A stretch of DNA of 64,000 nt, from contig NZ_JAHSTX010000001.1 in the NCBI RefSeq assembly GCF_019145375.1, positions 3,199,001 to 3,263,000 on the forward strand, written 5' to 3'. Positions 35,706-45,657 of this stretch are shown piece after piece; position 1 is the stretch's first letter, and the number at the start of each line of letters is the position of its first letter. Both the position numbers and the translations under genes were made by a program. Source of the stretch: Pseudomonas triticicola. GTDB lineage: Bacteria > Pseudomonadota > Gammaproteobacteria > Pseudomonadales > Pseudomonadaceae. The notes under the pieces are model-generated. The model was not told the DNA's origin. It made no database searches and was given only the letters and a program-made list of their open reading frames with translations.

Positions 35706-37390
35706 AAGCCTTCGCCGAGTTATATGCCGAACTCGACGCCACCACGTCGAGCAACGCCAAGCTGGCGGCGATGCAGGCTTACTTCGCGCAGGCCGCGCCG
35801 GAAGATGCCGCGTGGGCGGTGTATTTCCTCTCCGGTGGTCGGCCTCGGCAACTGGTGCCGGTGCGCATCCTCCGCGAGTTGGCGGTCGAAGTCTCAGGAC
35901 TGGAGCCATGGCTGTTCGAAGAAAGCTACCAAGCCGTCGGCGATCTGGCCGAGACCATTTCTCTGGTGCTGCCGGAAAATTCCCACAGCTCCGAGGCCGG
36001 TCTTGCCGAATGGATCGAAGACAAGCTGCTGCCACTTCGCGGTGAAACGCCGGAGTACCTGGCGCGCCAATTGCCAATGTTGTGGGCGCAACTGGACCGG
36101 CCGAGCCTGATGCTGTGCATCAAGCTGATCACCGGCAGTTTCCGCGTTGGCGTGTCGAAGTTGCTGGTCACCCGCGCCCTGGCGTCGATGGCCGGGCTCG
36201 ACAGCAAACGCGTGGCTCAGCGTCTGGTCGGTTACACCGATCTGTCGAACCGGCCCAACGCCGCCAGCTATCTGAAACTGATCGCCCCGGAATCCGCCGA
36301 CGAACACGCCCAGCGCGGCGGTCAGCCCTACCCGTTTTTTCTCGCCCACGCGTTGTCGCAACCGGTCGACGAATTCGAAGCCCTGCTTGGCCCGGCCAGC
36401 GACTGGCAGGTGGAATGGAAGTGGGATGGTATCCGCGCGCAAGTGGTCAAGCGCGATGGCAAGCTGTGGGTGTGGTCGCGCGGCGAGGAACTGGTGACCG
36501 AGCGCTTCCCCGAGTTCGATGTGCTGGTCCACGGCTTGCCCGACGGCACGGTGATAGACGGCGAGATCGTCGTGTGGAAGAGCACCCATCCGACTACTGA
36601 AGATGCCTTCGATCCGCGATCCGATGAGCCGCCGGCCGTTCAACCGTTCGCCCTGCTGCAACAACGCATCGGTCGCAAGACCCTCGACAAGAAGATTCTC
36701 GAAGAAGTGCCGGTGGTGGTGCTGGCCTACGACCTGTTGGAATGGCAGGGCGAAGACTGGCGCAACCAGCCGCAGGTCAAGCGCCGGGCGCAACTCGAAG
36801 AGGTGATCGCGCGCTGCAACAGCCCGGTACTGCTGCCCTCCCCGGTATTAAACGGCGAGGACTGGTTCGACTTTGGCCGCCAGCGCGAAGCGTCACGCAA
36901 ACTCGGCGTCGAGGGCATGATGCTCAAGGCCCGCGATTCGCTGTATGGCGTCGGCCGGACCAAGGACATGGGCGTGTGGTGGAAGTGGAAGGTCGACCCG
37001 TTCAGCGTCGACGCGGTGCTGATTTATGCCCAGCGCGGACACGGCCGTCGCGCCAGTCTGTACAGCGATTACACCTTCGCCGTGTGGGACGGCCCGCCGG
37101 AATCCAGTCAACGCTCGCTGGTGCCGTTCGCCAAGGCGTATTCGGGGCTGACCGATGAAGAGATGCGTCAGGTCGACAGCATCGTGCGCAAGACCACCGT
37201 GGAGAAATTCGGCCCGGTCAGCAGCGTGAAACCGAGCCTGGTGTTCGAACTCGGCTTCGAAGGCATCGCCCTGTCGCGCCGGCACAAGAGCGGCATCGCC
37301 GTGCGTTTCCCGCGCATGCTGCGCTGGCGCAAGGACAAGACCGTCGAAGAAGCCGACAGCCTCGCTACCCTTCAGGATCTGTTGGCCTAA
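35702..37390 (+). CDS. ATP-dependent DNA ligase (repair type)
   Basis: 562 residues. The N-terminal DNA-binding domain is about 1-190. The nucleotidyltransferase domain has the adenylated lysine K240 in EWKWDGIRAQ, and an OB-fold domain follows. Other motifs are DGEIVVW, EGMMLKARDSLYGVGR and WWKWKVDP. This is distinct from the NAD-dependent replicative LigA. It is translationally coupled to the exonuclease gene. In related genomes the helicase and PdeM genes follow directly; here they are 4.8 kb away. Confidence 0.93.
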   Translation: MKAFAELYAELDATTSSNAKLAAMQAYFAQAAPEDAAWAVYFLSGGRPRQLVPVRILRELAVEVSGLEPWLFEESYQAVGDLAETISLVLPENSHSSEAGLAEWIEDKLLPLRGETPEYLARQLPMLWAQLDRPSLMLCIKLITGSFRVGVSKLLVTRALASMAGLDSKRVAQRLVGYTDLSNRPNAASYLKLIAPESADEHAQRGGQPYPFFLAHALSQPVDEFEALLGPASDWQVEWKWDGIRAQVVKRDGKLWVWSRGEELVTERFPEFDVLVHGLPDGTVIDGEIVVWKSTHPTTEDAFDPRSDEPPAVQPFALLQQRIGRKTLDKKILEEVPVVVLAYDLLEWQGEDWRNQPQVKRRAQLEEVIARCNSPVLLPSPVLNGEDWFDFGRQREASRKLGVEGMMLKARDSLYGVGRTKDMGVWWKWKVDPFSVDAVLIYAQRGHGRRASLYSDYTFAVWDGPPESSQRSLVPFAKAYSGLTDEEMRQVDSIVRKTTVEKFGPVSSVKPSLVFELGFEGIALSRRHKSGIAVRFPRMLRWRKDKTVEEADSLATLQDLLA

Positions 37391-37400
37391 GCCCTTTTCA

Positions 37401-37516
37401 CTGATCGTTCCCACGCTCTGCGTGGGAATGCAGCCCGGGACGCTCTGCGTCCCCCCCAGAGCCGAACGCGGAGCGTCCGTTGATGCATTCCCACGCAGGA
37501 GCGTGGGAACGATCAG
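37401..37516. repeat. Long palindromic intergenic repeat, fourth family
   Basis: CTGATCGTTCCCACGCTCTG at the left and its near-perfect inverted copy (..AGCGTGGGAACGATCAG) at the right, with internal GGGACGCTCTGCGTCCC. It folds into a branched hairpin directly after the ligase gene. It occurs exactly at one edge of the transporter block that separates the repair genes. Confidence 0.88.
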
Positions 37517-37765
37517 TCATCGGGGACAAATCGCCTCTCCACAGTTTTTCCCTGCTCTGAGCCACGCGCTTGAACCGAAACAGTGCATGCAAACAGCTAT
37601 GCCCGTTTCCGGGCATTCAACTACCCTTGCCTCTCTGCACTTGACCTTTTAAAACACCTGTTCGGCACTCTGGTTCGGAAATTGCTACTTTCTACAGGTC
37701 GTAAGCGTTGCAGTAACAATAATTCTGCGCCACAAGCGCTCATATTGGTTCTTAGGGATTGAATA

Positions 37766-38548
37766 ATGAAAAAAGCATTGCTGACCCTTTCTGCACTGGC
37801 GTTGTGCATGGCCGCCGGCTCCGCGCTGGCCAAGGAATACAAAGAGCTGCGCTTTGGCGTTGACCCTTCGTACGCACCGTTCGAGTCGAAAGCGGCCGAT
37901 GGCAGCCTGGTCGGGTTCGATATCGATCTGGGCAACGCGATCTGCGCCGAACTGAAGGTCAAGTGCAAATGGGTCGAAAGCGATTTCGACGGCATGATTC
38001 CGGGCCTCAAGGCCAACAAGTTCGACGGTGTGATCTCGTCGATGACCGTGACCCCGGCGCGCGAGAAGGTCATCGACTTCTCCAGCGAACTGTTTTCCGG
38101 CCCGACCGCTTACGTGTTCAAGAAAGGCTCCGGCATCACCGCCGATGTCGCTTCGCTCAAGGGCAAAACCGTTGGCTATGAGCAAGGCACCATTCAGGAA
38201 GCCTATGCCAAAGCCGTGCTGGACAAGGCCGGCGTAAAAACCCAGGCCTATCAGAACCAGGATCAGGTGTATTCCGACCTGACCTCCGGCCGTCTCGACG
38301 CCGGTATCCAGGACATGCTGCAAGCCGAACTGGGCTTTCTGAAGTCGCCAAAAGGCGCCGAGTATGAAATCAGCCAGCCGGTCGACAGCGAATTGCTGCC
38401 AGCCAAAACCGCTGTCGGTATCAAGAAAGGTAACACTGAGCTGAAAGCACTTTTGGATAAAGGTATCAAAGCGTTACATGACGACGGCAAATACGCCGAG
38501 ATTCAAAAGAAACACTTTGGCGACCTGAATCTGTACAGCGGCAAATAA
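37766..38548 (+). CDS. Basic amino acid ABC transporter substrate-binding protein (AotJ/HisJ type)
   Basis: 260 residues with a signal peptide (LCMAAGSALA). Class 2 periplasmic amino acid-binding protein: LRFGVDPSYAPFESKAADGSLVGFDIDLGNAICAEL, DFDGMIPGLKANKFDGVISSMTVTPAREKVIDFS, and R83-type carboxylate-binding arginine in TPAREK. The first gene of a set in the order J-Q-M-O-P seen in the arginine/ornithine aot operon of P. aeruginosa. Arginine, ornithine, lysine or histidine are all possible ligands. Confidence 0.9.
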   Translation: MKKALLTLSALALCMAAGSALAKEYKELRFGVDPSYAPFESKAADGSLVGFDIDLGNAICAELKVKCKWVESDFDGMIPGLKANKFDGVISSMTVTPAREKVIDFSSELFSGPTAYVFKKGSGITADVASLKGKTVGYEQGTIQEAYAKAVLDKAGVKTQAYQNQDQVYSDLTSGRLDAGIQDMLQAELGFLKSPKGAEYEISQPVDSELLPAKTAVGIKKGNTELKALLDKGIKALHDDGKYAEIQKKHFGDLNLYSGK

Positions 38549-38553
38549 TGCCC

Positions 38554-38585
38554 CGGCGCCCATCCTCGATGGGCGCCTTTTCCAT
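38554..38585 (+). terminator. Intra-operon terminator/attenuator hairpin
   Basis: GGCGCCCATC-CTC-GATGGGCGCC followed by TTTTCC lies between the binding protein gene and the first permease gene. Partial termination here would give more binding protein than permease, the same logic as between livK and livH. Confidence 0.75.
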
Positions 38586-38604
38586 CCGCTCAGGTTGCTG
38601 ATTT

Positions 38605-39333
38605 ATGTTTGAAACCCTCCTGCAAAATCTGGGGCTGGCCTCGTTCAGTCTGCAGGGCTTCGGCCCGTTGCTGCTGCAAGGCACCTGGATGACCATCAAA
38701 TTATCGGCGATGTCGCTGCTGGTGGCCGTGTTGCTCGGCCTGCTCGGCGCCAGTGCCAAACTGTCGAAAGTCAAACTGGTGCGCCTGCCCGCGCAGCTCT
38801 ACACCACGCTGATTCGCGGCGTGCCGGATCTGGTGCTGATGCTGTTGATCTTCTACAGCCTGCAAACCTGGCTGACGTCACTGACCGACTACATGGAATG
38901 GGAATACATTGAAATCGACCCGTTCAGCGCCGGCGTGCTGACGTTGGGCTTCATTTATGGCGCGTATTTCACCGAGACCTTCCGTGGCGCCATCCTCGCG
39001 GTGCCGCGTGGTCAGGTCGAAGCCGCCACCGCGTATGGCCTCAAACGTGGCCAGCGTTTTCGCTTTGTTGTGTTTCCCCAAATGATGCGCTTCGCGTTGC
39101 CGGGCATCGGCAACAACTGGATGGTCATGCTCAAGGCTACCGCGCTGGTGTCGATCATCGGTCTGGCCGATCTGGTCAAGGCTGCCCAGGACGCCGGTAA
39201 AAGCACCTATCAACTGTTCTACTTTCTGGTCCTCGCCGCCTTGATCTATCTGCTGATCACCAGTGCTTCGAACTTCATCCTGCGTTGGCTCGAACGCCGC
39301 TACGCCGCCGGTGCCCGGGAGGCCGTACGATGA
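38605..39333 (+). CDS. Amino acid ABC transporter permease (AotQ/HisQ type)
   Basis: 242 residues with five membrane helices of the polar amino acid permease family. The EAA loop reads EAATAYGLKRGQRFRFVVFPQMMRFALPGIGNNW. N-terminal LLQGTWMTIKLSAMSLLVAVLLGLLGASAKLS is typical HisQ. It overlaps the next permease by four bases. Confidence 0.92.
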   Translation: MFETLLQNLGLASFSLQGFGPLLLQGTWMTIKLSAMSLLVAVLLGLLGASAKLSKVKLVRLPAQLYTTLIRGVPDLVLMLLIFYSLQTWLTSLTDYMEWEYIEIDPFSAGVLTLGFIYGAYFTETFRGAILAVPRGQVEAATAYGLKRGQRFRFVVFPQMMRFALPGIGNNWMVMLKATALVSIIGLADLVKAAQDAGKSTYQLFYFLVLAALIYLLITSASNFILRWLERRYAAGAREAVR

Positions 39334-40040
39334 TCGAACTCCTGCAGGAATACTGGAAAGCCTTCCTTTATACCGACGGCCAGAACATCACCGGACTGGC
39401 GATGACGATGTGGCTGCTGACCGCCTCGATCTGCATCGGCTTCGTCGTCTCGATTCCGCTGTCGATTGCACGCGTCTCGCCGCACTTCTACATTCGCTGG
39501 CCGGTACAGTTCTACACCTACCTGTTCCGGGGCACGCCGCTGTATATCCAGTTGCTGATCTGTTACACCGGCATCTACAGCCTCGCCGCCGTGCGCGAAC
39601 AGCCGATCCTCGACAGCTTCTTTCGCGATGCGATGAACTGCACGATCCTCGCCTTCGCCCTCAACACCTGCGCGTACACCACGGAGATCTTCGCCGGGGC
39701 GATTCGCAGCATGAACCACGGCGAAGTCGAAGCGGCCAAGGCCTATGGCCTGACCGGCTGGAAGCTGTACGCGTACGTGATCATGCCGTCGGCACTGCGC
39801 CGCTCGTTGCCTTACTACAGCAACGAAGTGATCCTGATGCTGCACTCGACGACCGTGGCGTTCACCGCGACCATTCCCGATATCCTGAAAGTCGCGCGGG
39901 ATGCCAACTCGGCGACCTTCCTGACCTTCCAGTCATTCGGCATCGCCGCGCTGATCTATCTGACCATTACTTTCGCGCTGGTCGGCCTGTTCCGCCTCGC
40001 CGAACGCCGCTGGCTGGCCTTCCTCGGGCCGACTCACTAG
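39330..40040 (+). CDS. Amino acid ABC transporter permease (AotM/HisM type)
   Basis: 236 residues, second permease of the heterodimer. EAA loop EVEAAKAYGLTGWKLYAYVIMPSALRRSLPYYSNEV. The start at 39330 (MIELLQEYW) is chosen over 39285 because it follows GGGAGG and forms the ATGA overlap with the previous gene; family proteins begin this way. Confidence 0.92.
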   Translation: MIELLQEYWKAFLYTDGQNITGLAMTMWLLTASICIGFVVSIPLSIARVSPHFYIRWPVQFYTYLFRGTPLYIQLLICYTGIYSLAAVREQPILDSFFRDAMNCTILAFALNTCAYTTEIFAGAIRSMNHGEVEAAKAYGLTGWKLYAYVIMPSALRRSLPYYSNEVILMLHSTTVAFTATIPDILKVARDANSATFLTFQSFGIAALIYLTITFALVGLFRLAERRWLAFLGPTH

Positions 40041-40067
40041 CACCGGTTTGAAAATAAAGAGATAACA

Positions 40068-41186
40068 ATGCGCCACCAGATTCATGACTTGCTGGCCCCG
40101 CTGCCGGGGACCGCACGGCAGATTCACAGTTTCCACTTCGGCCCACAGCAGGCCAAGGGCAAGGTGTACATTCAGGCCTCGCTGCATGCCGACGAACTGC
40201 CGGGCATGCTGGTCGCCTGGCACCTGAAGCAGCGTCTGGCCGAGCTGGAAGCCGCCGGCCGCCTGCGCAGCGAAATCGTCCTCGTGCCGGTGGCCAACCC
40301 GGTCGGCCTCGAACAAGTGCTGATGGACGTGCCGCTGGGCCGTTACGACCTTGAGAGTGGGCAGAACTTCAATCGCTGGTTCGTCGACCTCAGCGAAGAA
40401 ATCGGCAACGCCATCGAAGGCCAGTTGGACGACGATGCGCAGCACAACCTCGAACTGATCCGTGCCAGCCTGCGCGACGCCCTCGCCCGCCAGACGCCGG
40501 CCACACAACTGCAATCCCAGCGTTTGACCCTGCAACGCCTGGCCTGCGATGCCGACATGGTGCTGGACTTGCACTGCGACTTCGAATCGGTGGTGCACCT
40601 GTACACCACGCCCGAGGCGTGGCCACAGGTCGAGCCCTTGGCGCGCTACATGGAAGCGCAGGCCAGCCTGCTTGCTACCGATTCCGGCGGGCAGTCGTTC
40701 GACGAGTGCTTCACCCTGCTCTGGTGGCAACTGCGCGAGCGCTTCGGCGAGCAATTCGAGATTCCGCTGGGCAGCTTCTCGGTGACCGTCGAATTGCGCG
40801 GTCAGGGCGACGTCAATCACCCGCTGGCCAGCCGCGATTGTCAGGCGCTGATCGATTACCTGATCCAGTTCGATGCCATCGTTGGCGAGACCAAGCCGCA
40901 ACCGCCACTGCCGTACCCGGCCACGCCACTGGCCGGGGTGGAACCGGTGACCACGCCGGTCGGCGGCCTGCTGGTGTACTGCGCCACGCCCGGCCAATAC
41001 CTGGAAGCCGGCCAGCAGATCGCTGAAATCATCGACCCGGTCCACGACAAGGTCACCCCCATTCATTGCATCGCCGCCGGCCTGCTGTATGCGCGCTCGC
41101 TGCGGCGCATGGCCACTGCCGGCATGGTCATCGCCCACGTCGCGGGCGCCGAAGCCTATCGCAGCGGCTACCTACTTTCGCCTTGA
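40068..41186 (+). CDS. Succinylglutamate desuccinylase/aspartoacylase family protein (AotO-like)
   Basis: 372 residues, M14-type zinc carboxypeptidase-like fold. Zinc ligands are expected in IQASLHADELPGM (H..E) and VLDLHCDF (H). PVANPVGLEQVLM and GQNFNRWF are further family motifs. It lies between the permease and ATPase genes, as AotO does in P. aeruginosa. It may deacylate an imported amino acid derivative or act in arginine metabolism; its need for transport is unproven. Confidence 0.88.
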   Translation: MRHQIHDLLAPLPGTARQIHSFHFGPQQAKGKVYIQASLHADELPGMLVAWHLKQRLAELEAAGRLRSEIVLVPVANPVGLEQVLMDVPLGRYDLESGQNFNRWFVDLSEEIGNAIEGQLDDDAQHNLELIRASLRDALARQTPATQLQSQRLTLQRLACDADMVLDLHCDFESVVHLYTTPEAWPQVEPLARYMEAQASLLATDSGGQSFDECFTLLWWQLRERFGEQFEIPLGSFSVTVELRGQGDVNHPLASRDCQALIDYLIQFDAIVGETKPQPPLPYPATPLAGVEPVTTPVGGLLVYCATPGQYLEAGQQIAEIIDPVHDKVTPIHCIAAGLLYARSLRRMATAGMVIAHVAGAEAYRSGYLLSP

Positions 41187-41198
41187 GGATGCTCGTCC

Positions 41199-41963
41199 AT
41201 GTACAAACTGACCGTTGAAGGCCTGCACAAAAGCTATGGCGATCATCAGGTGCTCAAAGGCGTTTCGCTCAAGGCCAAAACCGGCGACGTGATCAGCCTG
41301 ATCGGCGCCAGCGGCTCGGGCAAAAGCACCTTTTTGCGCTGCATCAATTTCCTTGAACAACCGAATGACGGCGCCATGAGCCTCGATGGCCAGGCGATCC
41401 GCATGGTCACCGACCGGCACGGCATGCACGTTGCCGACGCCGATGAACTGCAACGCCTGCGCACGCGGCTGGCGATGGTGTTCCAGCATTTCAACCTGTG
41501 GAGCCACATGACCGTGCTGGAAAACATCACCATGGCCCCGCGCCGGGTGCTCGGTTGCAGCAAACAGGAAGCCGAGGATCGCGCCCGTCGTTATCTGGAC
41601 AAAGTCGGCTTGCCGGCGCGGGTCGCCGATCAATACCCGGCGTTTCTGTCCGGCGGTCAGCAACAGCGCGTGGCGATCGCCCGGGCACTGGCGATGGAAC
41701 CGGAAGTGATGCTGTTCGACGAACCGACCTCGGCACTCGACCCGGAACTGGTCGGCGAAGTGCTGAAAGTGATTCAGGGCCTGGCCGAAGAAGGTCGGAC
41801 TATGATCATGGTCACCCACGAGATGAGTTTCGCGCGCAAGGTGTCGAATCAGGTGCTGTTTCTGCATCAGGGTCTGGTGGAGGAAGAAGGTGCGCCGGAA
41901 GACGTGCTGGGCAACCCGAAAAGCGAACGGCTGAAGCAGTTCCTCAGCGGCAACCTTAAATAA
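41199..41963 (+). CDS. Amino acid ABC transporter ATP-binding protein (AotP/HisP type)
   Basis: 254 residues. Walker [10 protein letters not shown], the HisP-type insert [42 protein letters not shown], signature [15 protein letters not shown], Walker [20 protein letters not shown], switch [11 protein letters not shown]. Complete and canonical. Last gene of the transporter set; a small CAACCTTA/TAAGGTTG palindrome overlaps its stop codon, and a REP pair follows. No argR gene follows, unlike the P. aeruginosa aot operon. Confidence 0.93.
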   Translation: MYKLTVEGLHKSYGDHQVLKGVSLKAKTGDVISLIGASGSGKSTFLRCINFLEQPNDGAMSLDGQAIRMVTDRHGMHVADADELQRLRTRLAMVFQHFNLWSHMTVLENITMAPRRVLGCSKQEAEDRARRYLDKVGLPARVADQYPAFLSGGQQQRVAIARALAMEPEVMLFDEPTSALDPELVGEVLKVIQGLAEEGRTMIMVTHEMSFARKVSNQVLFLHQGLVEEEGAPEDVLGNPKSERLKQFLSGNLK

Positions 41964-41978
41964 GGTTGGCACCCAACC

Positions 41979-42075
41979 CTGTGTGGGAGCGAGCCTGCTC
42001 GCGAAAGCGGTTTATCAGTCAACATCAATGTTGAATGTGACATCGCATTCGCGAGCAGGCTCGCTCCCACGGGGG
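41979..42075. repeat. Paired inverted REP element (REPIN-like)
   Basis: Head-first pair with a 50-base spacer that contains a further ACATC/GATGT-like symmetry. It marks the other edge of the transporter block inserted in the ligase-associated repair genes. Confidence 0.9.
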
Positions 42076-42155
42076 AATCCACCGACCGACAAAGTTAAAC
42101 TTGTCCCCCCGCTTCGCTGTCTCTGAAACAACACCTCAGAGCGCACGCAGCCGGC

Positions 42156-44645
42156 ATGGCGAAATCCCCCGACTTTGCAAAAACCTGGTTCAGCGCCCGC
42201 GACTGGAAGCCGTTCGCCTTTCAGAAACAGGTGTGGGCGGCGGTGAAAAACGGCGAATCCGGGTTGCTCCACGCCAGCACCGGCGCCGGCAAAACTTATG
42301 CGGTATGGTTTGCTGCGCTCAACCGCTTCGCCCGCCTGCAACCGCCCGTGGCTACACCGCGCAAACGCAAACCGCCGGCCGAACCGCTGACGGTGCTGTG
42401 GATCACGCCGATGCGCGCCCTCGCCGCCGATACCGCCCGCGCGCTGCAAAGCCCGGTGGATGATTTACAGATTCCGTGGAGCATCGGCCTGCGCACCGGC
42501 GACACCAGCAGCAGCGAACGCGCCCGCCAGGGCCGACGTCTGCCGACCACGCTGATCACCACCCCGGAAAGCCTGACTCTGCTACTAGCCCGCGCCGATG
42601 CGCGCACCGCGTTGTCGACCCTGCGCATGATCGTCGTGGATGAATGGCACGAATTACTCGGCAACAAACGCGGCGTGCAACTGCAACTGGCCCTCGCCCG
42701 CCTGCGGCATTGGCAGCCGGAATTGATCGTCTGGGGCGTGTCCGCCACCCTCGGTAATCAATCCCACGCCGAGCAAGTGCTGATCCCACAGGGCGGCGGC
42801 GTCAGTGTTCAGGGCAAAAGCGAAAAAACCCTGCAAGTCGACACCCTGCTGCCACCGGCCATCGAGCGTTTTCCCTGGGCCGGCCACATCGGTCTGAAGA
42901 TGCTGCCGCAAGTGGTGGCCGAGCTCGACGCCTGCGCCAGCAGCCTGGTGTTCACCAACACCCGCGCGCAATCGGAGATCTGGTATCAGGCGCTGCTGGA
43001 AGCGCGGCCGGACTGGGCCGGGTTGATCGCGCTGCACCACAGCTCACTGTCACGCGATACCCGCGACTGGGTCGAGCAGGCGTTGAAGAATGGCCAGTTG
43101 AAAGCGGTGGTGTGTACCTCAAGCCTGGACTTGGGTGTGGATTTCCTCCCGGTCGAGCGTGTATTGCAGATCGGCTCGGCGAAAGGCGTTGCGCGGTTGA
43201 TGCAACGTGCCGGCCGTTCCGGTCACGCACCGGGGCGCACCTCGCGGGTGACGCTGGTGCCGACCCACAGCCTGGAGCTGATCGAAGCGGTTGCCGCACG
43301 CGATGCCGTCGAACAGCGGCGCATCGAGCCGCGTCTATCACCGCACAAGCCGCTGGATGTGCTGGTCCAGCATTTGGTCAGTATGGCCCTTGGCGGTGGC
43401 TTTATTCCTGAAGACTTGTACGAAGAAGTCCGTGGTGCCTGGGCTTATCGTGACCTGACAGCGGCAGACTGGGCCTGGGCGCTGGCGTTCGTACGCCATG
43501 GCGGGATGTCTCTTACAGCGTATCCGGATTACCGCCGGGTCGAGCCGGACGAACACGGCGTCTGGCGTGTGCCGGATGCGCGTCTGGCGCGGCGCCATCG
43601 CATGAGCATCGGCACCATCGTCAGCGACGCGAGCATCAACCTGAAATTCTGGAGCAAGGGCGGCGGTGGCAAACAACTGGGCAGCGTCGAGGAAGGCTTT
43701 ATCGCCCGGCTGAAACCCGGCGATGGTTTCCTCTTCGCCGGGCGCCTGCTGGAACTGGTGCGGGTGGAAAACATGACCGCCTACGTCAAACGCAGCACCG
43801 CAAAAAAAGCCGCCGTGCCGCGCTGGAATGGCGGGCGCATGCCGTTATCCAACGAACTGGCCGAAGCAGTGGTGACGCGCTTCAGCGCCGCTGCTCAAGG
43901 TCAGTTCAACGGCCCGGAAATGCACGCGCTGCGGCCGCTGCTGGAGACGCAGATACGCTGGTCCGGCTTGCCCACCACGGAAAATCTGCTGGCCGAGGTA
44001 CTGAAATCCCGCGAAGGCTGGCATCTTTTCCTCTATCCGTTCGCCGGGCGCCAAGTGCATCTGGGACTGGCGAGCCTGCTGGCGTGGCGCGTCAGTCAGC
44101 GGCAACCGGTGACCTTCTCGATTGCCGTGAATGATTACGGCCTAGAACTGCTCAGCGCCACACCGGTGGATTGGGCCGCGCATCTCGACGCTCACCTGTT
44201 CAACGCCGATGACCTGTTGCTGGATGTGCTGGCCAGCCTCAATGCCGGTGAACTGGCGCTGCGCCGCTTCCGCGAAATCGCGCGGATCGCCGGGCTGGTG
44301 TTCGCCGGGTATCCGGGCGCACCAAAGAGTACCCGCCAGGTGCAGGCGTCGAGTGGCTTGTTTTTCCAAGTGTTCAAACAATATGACGCCGACAACCTGC
44401 TGCTGGCCCAGGCCGGGGAAGAAGTCCTACGCGAAGAGCTGGATATTCGCCGTCTGGAACAGACACTGGAGCGCATCAATCAGATGAAACTGGATGTGCA
44501 TCAGGTTAAACGTCCTACACCGTTGGGCTTTCCGCTGCTGGTGGAGCGGATGCGCGAGAGCATGAGTTCGGAAAAACTGGCAGACAGGATCAGAAGAATG
44601 GTCGGTGACCTGGAAAAAACCGCTGATAACGGAAAATCGTCGTGA
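42156..44645 (+). CDS. Ligase-associated DEXH-box DNA helicase (Lhr2 type)
   Basis: 829 residues, SF2 helicase of the Lhr family, with a C-terminal Lhr-CTD-like region. Walker A is [13 protein letters not shown], motif II is [10 protein letters not shown], motif III is WGVSATLGN, motif VI is [14 protein letters not shown]. Partner of the exonuclease/ligase pair encoded 4.8 kb upstream and of PdeM directly downstream. The start is ATG at 42156; the SD is weak. It overlaps pdeM by four bases (GTGA). Confidence 0.92.
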   Translation: MAKSPDFAKTWFSARDWKPFAFQKQVWAAVKNGESGLLHASTGAGKTYAVWFAALNRFARLQPPVATPRKRKPPAEPLTVLWITPMRALAADTARALQSPVDDLQIPWSIGLRTGDTSSSERARQGRRLPTTLITTPESLTLLLARADARTALSTLRMIVVDEWHELLGNKRGVQLQLALARLRHWQPELIVWGVSATLGNQSHAEQVLIPQGGGVSVQGKSEKTLQVDTLLPPAIERFPWAGHIGLKMLPQVVAELDACASSLVFTNTRAQSEIWYQALLEARPDWAGLIALHHSSLSRDTRDWVEQALKNGQLKAVVCTSSLDLGVDFLPVERVLQIGSAKGVARLMQRAGRSGHAPGRTSRVTLVPTHSLELIEAVAARDAVEQRRIEPRLSPHKPLDVLVQHLVSMALGGGFIPEDLYEEVRGAWAYRDLTAADWAWALAFVRHGGMSLTAYPDYRRVEPDEHGVWRVPDARLARRHRMSIGTIVSDASINLKFWSKGGGGKQLGSVEEGFIARLKPGDGFLFAGRLLELVRVENMTAYVKRSTAKKAAVPRWNGGRMPLSNELAEAVVTRFSAAAQGQFNGPEMHALRPLLETQIRWSGLPTTENLLAEVLKSREGWHLFLYPFAGRQVHLGLASLLAWRVSQRQPVTFSIAVNDYGLELLSATPVDWAAHLDAHLFNADDLLLDVLASLNAGELALRRFREIARIAGLVFAGYPGAPKSTRQVQASSGLFFQVFKQYDADNLLLAQAGEEVLREELDIRRLEQTLERINQMKLDVHQVKRPTPLGFPLLVERMRESMSSEKLADRIRRMVGDLEKTADNGKSS

Positions 44646-45295
44646 GTGCGTACCCGGTGCGTTTGGCCGGTGAGGAGTTGTGGTTGCTGCCGGAGAAAGC
44701 GCTGTATTGGCCAGCGCAGGAAGCATTGCTGATCGCCGATGTGCATTTCGGTAAGGCGGCGGCCTATCGCAGCCTCGGCCAGCCGGTGCCGCATGGCACG
44801 ACGGCGAGCAACATCGAGGTAATCGACGCGTTGCTGGCGCGGTTGCCGTGTCGCCAGTTGATTTTTCTCGGGGATTTCCTGCATGGGCCTGGTTCCCATG
44901 TCCCGACCACGCTGAATGCGCTGGCAGAGTGGCGCGCACGGCACGCTGACCTGCCGATGACACTGATTCGCGGCAACCACGACAAACGCGCAGGCGACCC
45001 ACCAGCCTCGCTGAATATCCGCGTGGTGCCAGAGCCGCTGTTACTCGGGCCATTCGCCCTGCAGCATGAGCCCGATCCGCATCCCGAGCGGCACGTGCTC
45101 GCCGGCCATGTGCACCCGGTCTATCGGCTGCATGGCAAAGGTCGGCAGAGTCTGCGCCTGGCTTGTTTCAGACTCGGTGAGCGCATCAGCCTGATGCCGG
45201 CATTCGGTGCGTTTACCGGCGGCTATCAGGTCGAGCGCGACGACAGTTGCAAGGTCTTCGTGATCGGCGACAACGAAATATGGCCCGTCAGCTAG
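44642..45295 (+). CDS. pdeM: Ligase-associated DNA damage response endonuclease PdeM
   Basis: 217 residues, calcineurin-like phosphoesterase. Metal motifs in order: [35 protein letters not shown] and [13 protein letters not shown] start at 44642 overlapping the helicase stop. Family members have 3'-5' nuclease and phosphodiesterase activity on DNA. The last bases, including the stop, form the left arm of a 14-bp inverted repeat. Confidence 0.93.
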   Translation: MSAYPVRLAGEELWLLPEKALYWPAQEALLIADVHFGKAAAYRSLGQPVPHGTTASNIEVIDALLARLPCRQLIFLGDFLHGPGSHVPTTLNALAEWRARHADLPMTLIRGNHDKRAGDPPASLNIRVVPEPLLLGPFALQHEPDPHPERHVLAGHVHPVYRLHGKGRQSLRLACFRLGERISLMPAFGAFTGGYQVERDDSCKVFVIGDNEIWPVS

Positions 45296-45326
45296 ATCGC
45301 AAATCGATCAGGCTGACGGGCCATAT
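45278..45326. terminator. Perfect 14-bp inverted repeat across the pdeM stop codon
   Basis: ATATGGCCCGTCAG (45278-45291) and CTGACGGGCCATAT (45313-45326) are perfect complements separated by 21 bases, with ATCGCAAATCGAT making a small inner stem. It lies between convergent pdeM and the small gene at 45340. It may act as a transcript-end hairpin for both; no strong T-run is present. Confidence 0.55.
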
Positions 45327-45339
45327 TCATCACAGTCGG

Positions 45340-45549
45340 TCAGGCAACAGGCGCCGGAGGCGGCTCGTCCGGCAGGGTCGGTTCGCCTGGTTCGGTCGGT
45401 TGTTCGTTGGGAGTATCGGGATCGGGCTGGCCGGGCACGCCGCCGGACAGGCTCAAAGACGGATTCGCCAGTAACGACCAGGCCAGAACGCCTATCTGAT
45501 TGGGCTCAAGCCTTGCCAGTTCAGCGCTGATTCGCGGGTCGATCTTCAT
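45340..45549 (-). CDS. Small proline-rich hypothetical protein
   Basis: 69 residues. The N-terminal half is ordered-looking (MKIDPRISAELARLEPNQIGVLAWSLLANPSLSLSG). The C-terminal half is a Pro/Asp/Glu/Thr-rich tail (PGQPDPDTPNEQPTEPGEPTLPDEPPPAPVA). The ATG at 45549 follows AGGAG. I do not recognise a family. No signal peptide or membrane segment. Confidence 0.7.
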   Translation of the reverse strand: MKIDPRISAELARLEPNQIGVLAWSLLANPSLSLSGGVPGQPDPDTPNEQPTEPGEPTLPDEPPPAPVA

Positions 45550-45584
45550 AGGGCACTCCTCAGTGAAGGCCCGAATTTGTGTGT

Positions 45585-45624
45585 AACAAAAACGGGCAGT
45601 ACACCCCCATAGAGTGTCTGCCCG
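45585..45624 (-). terminator. Rho-independent terminator after dcd
   Basis: Read on the minus strand: CGGGCAGACAC...GTGTACTGCCCG with one bulge, followed by TTTTTG. It separates dcd from the small proline-rich gene. Confidence 0.8.
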
Positions 45625-45657
45625 CCAAAGAATTCCCGACATCCGTCGGATGGTCGA

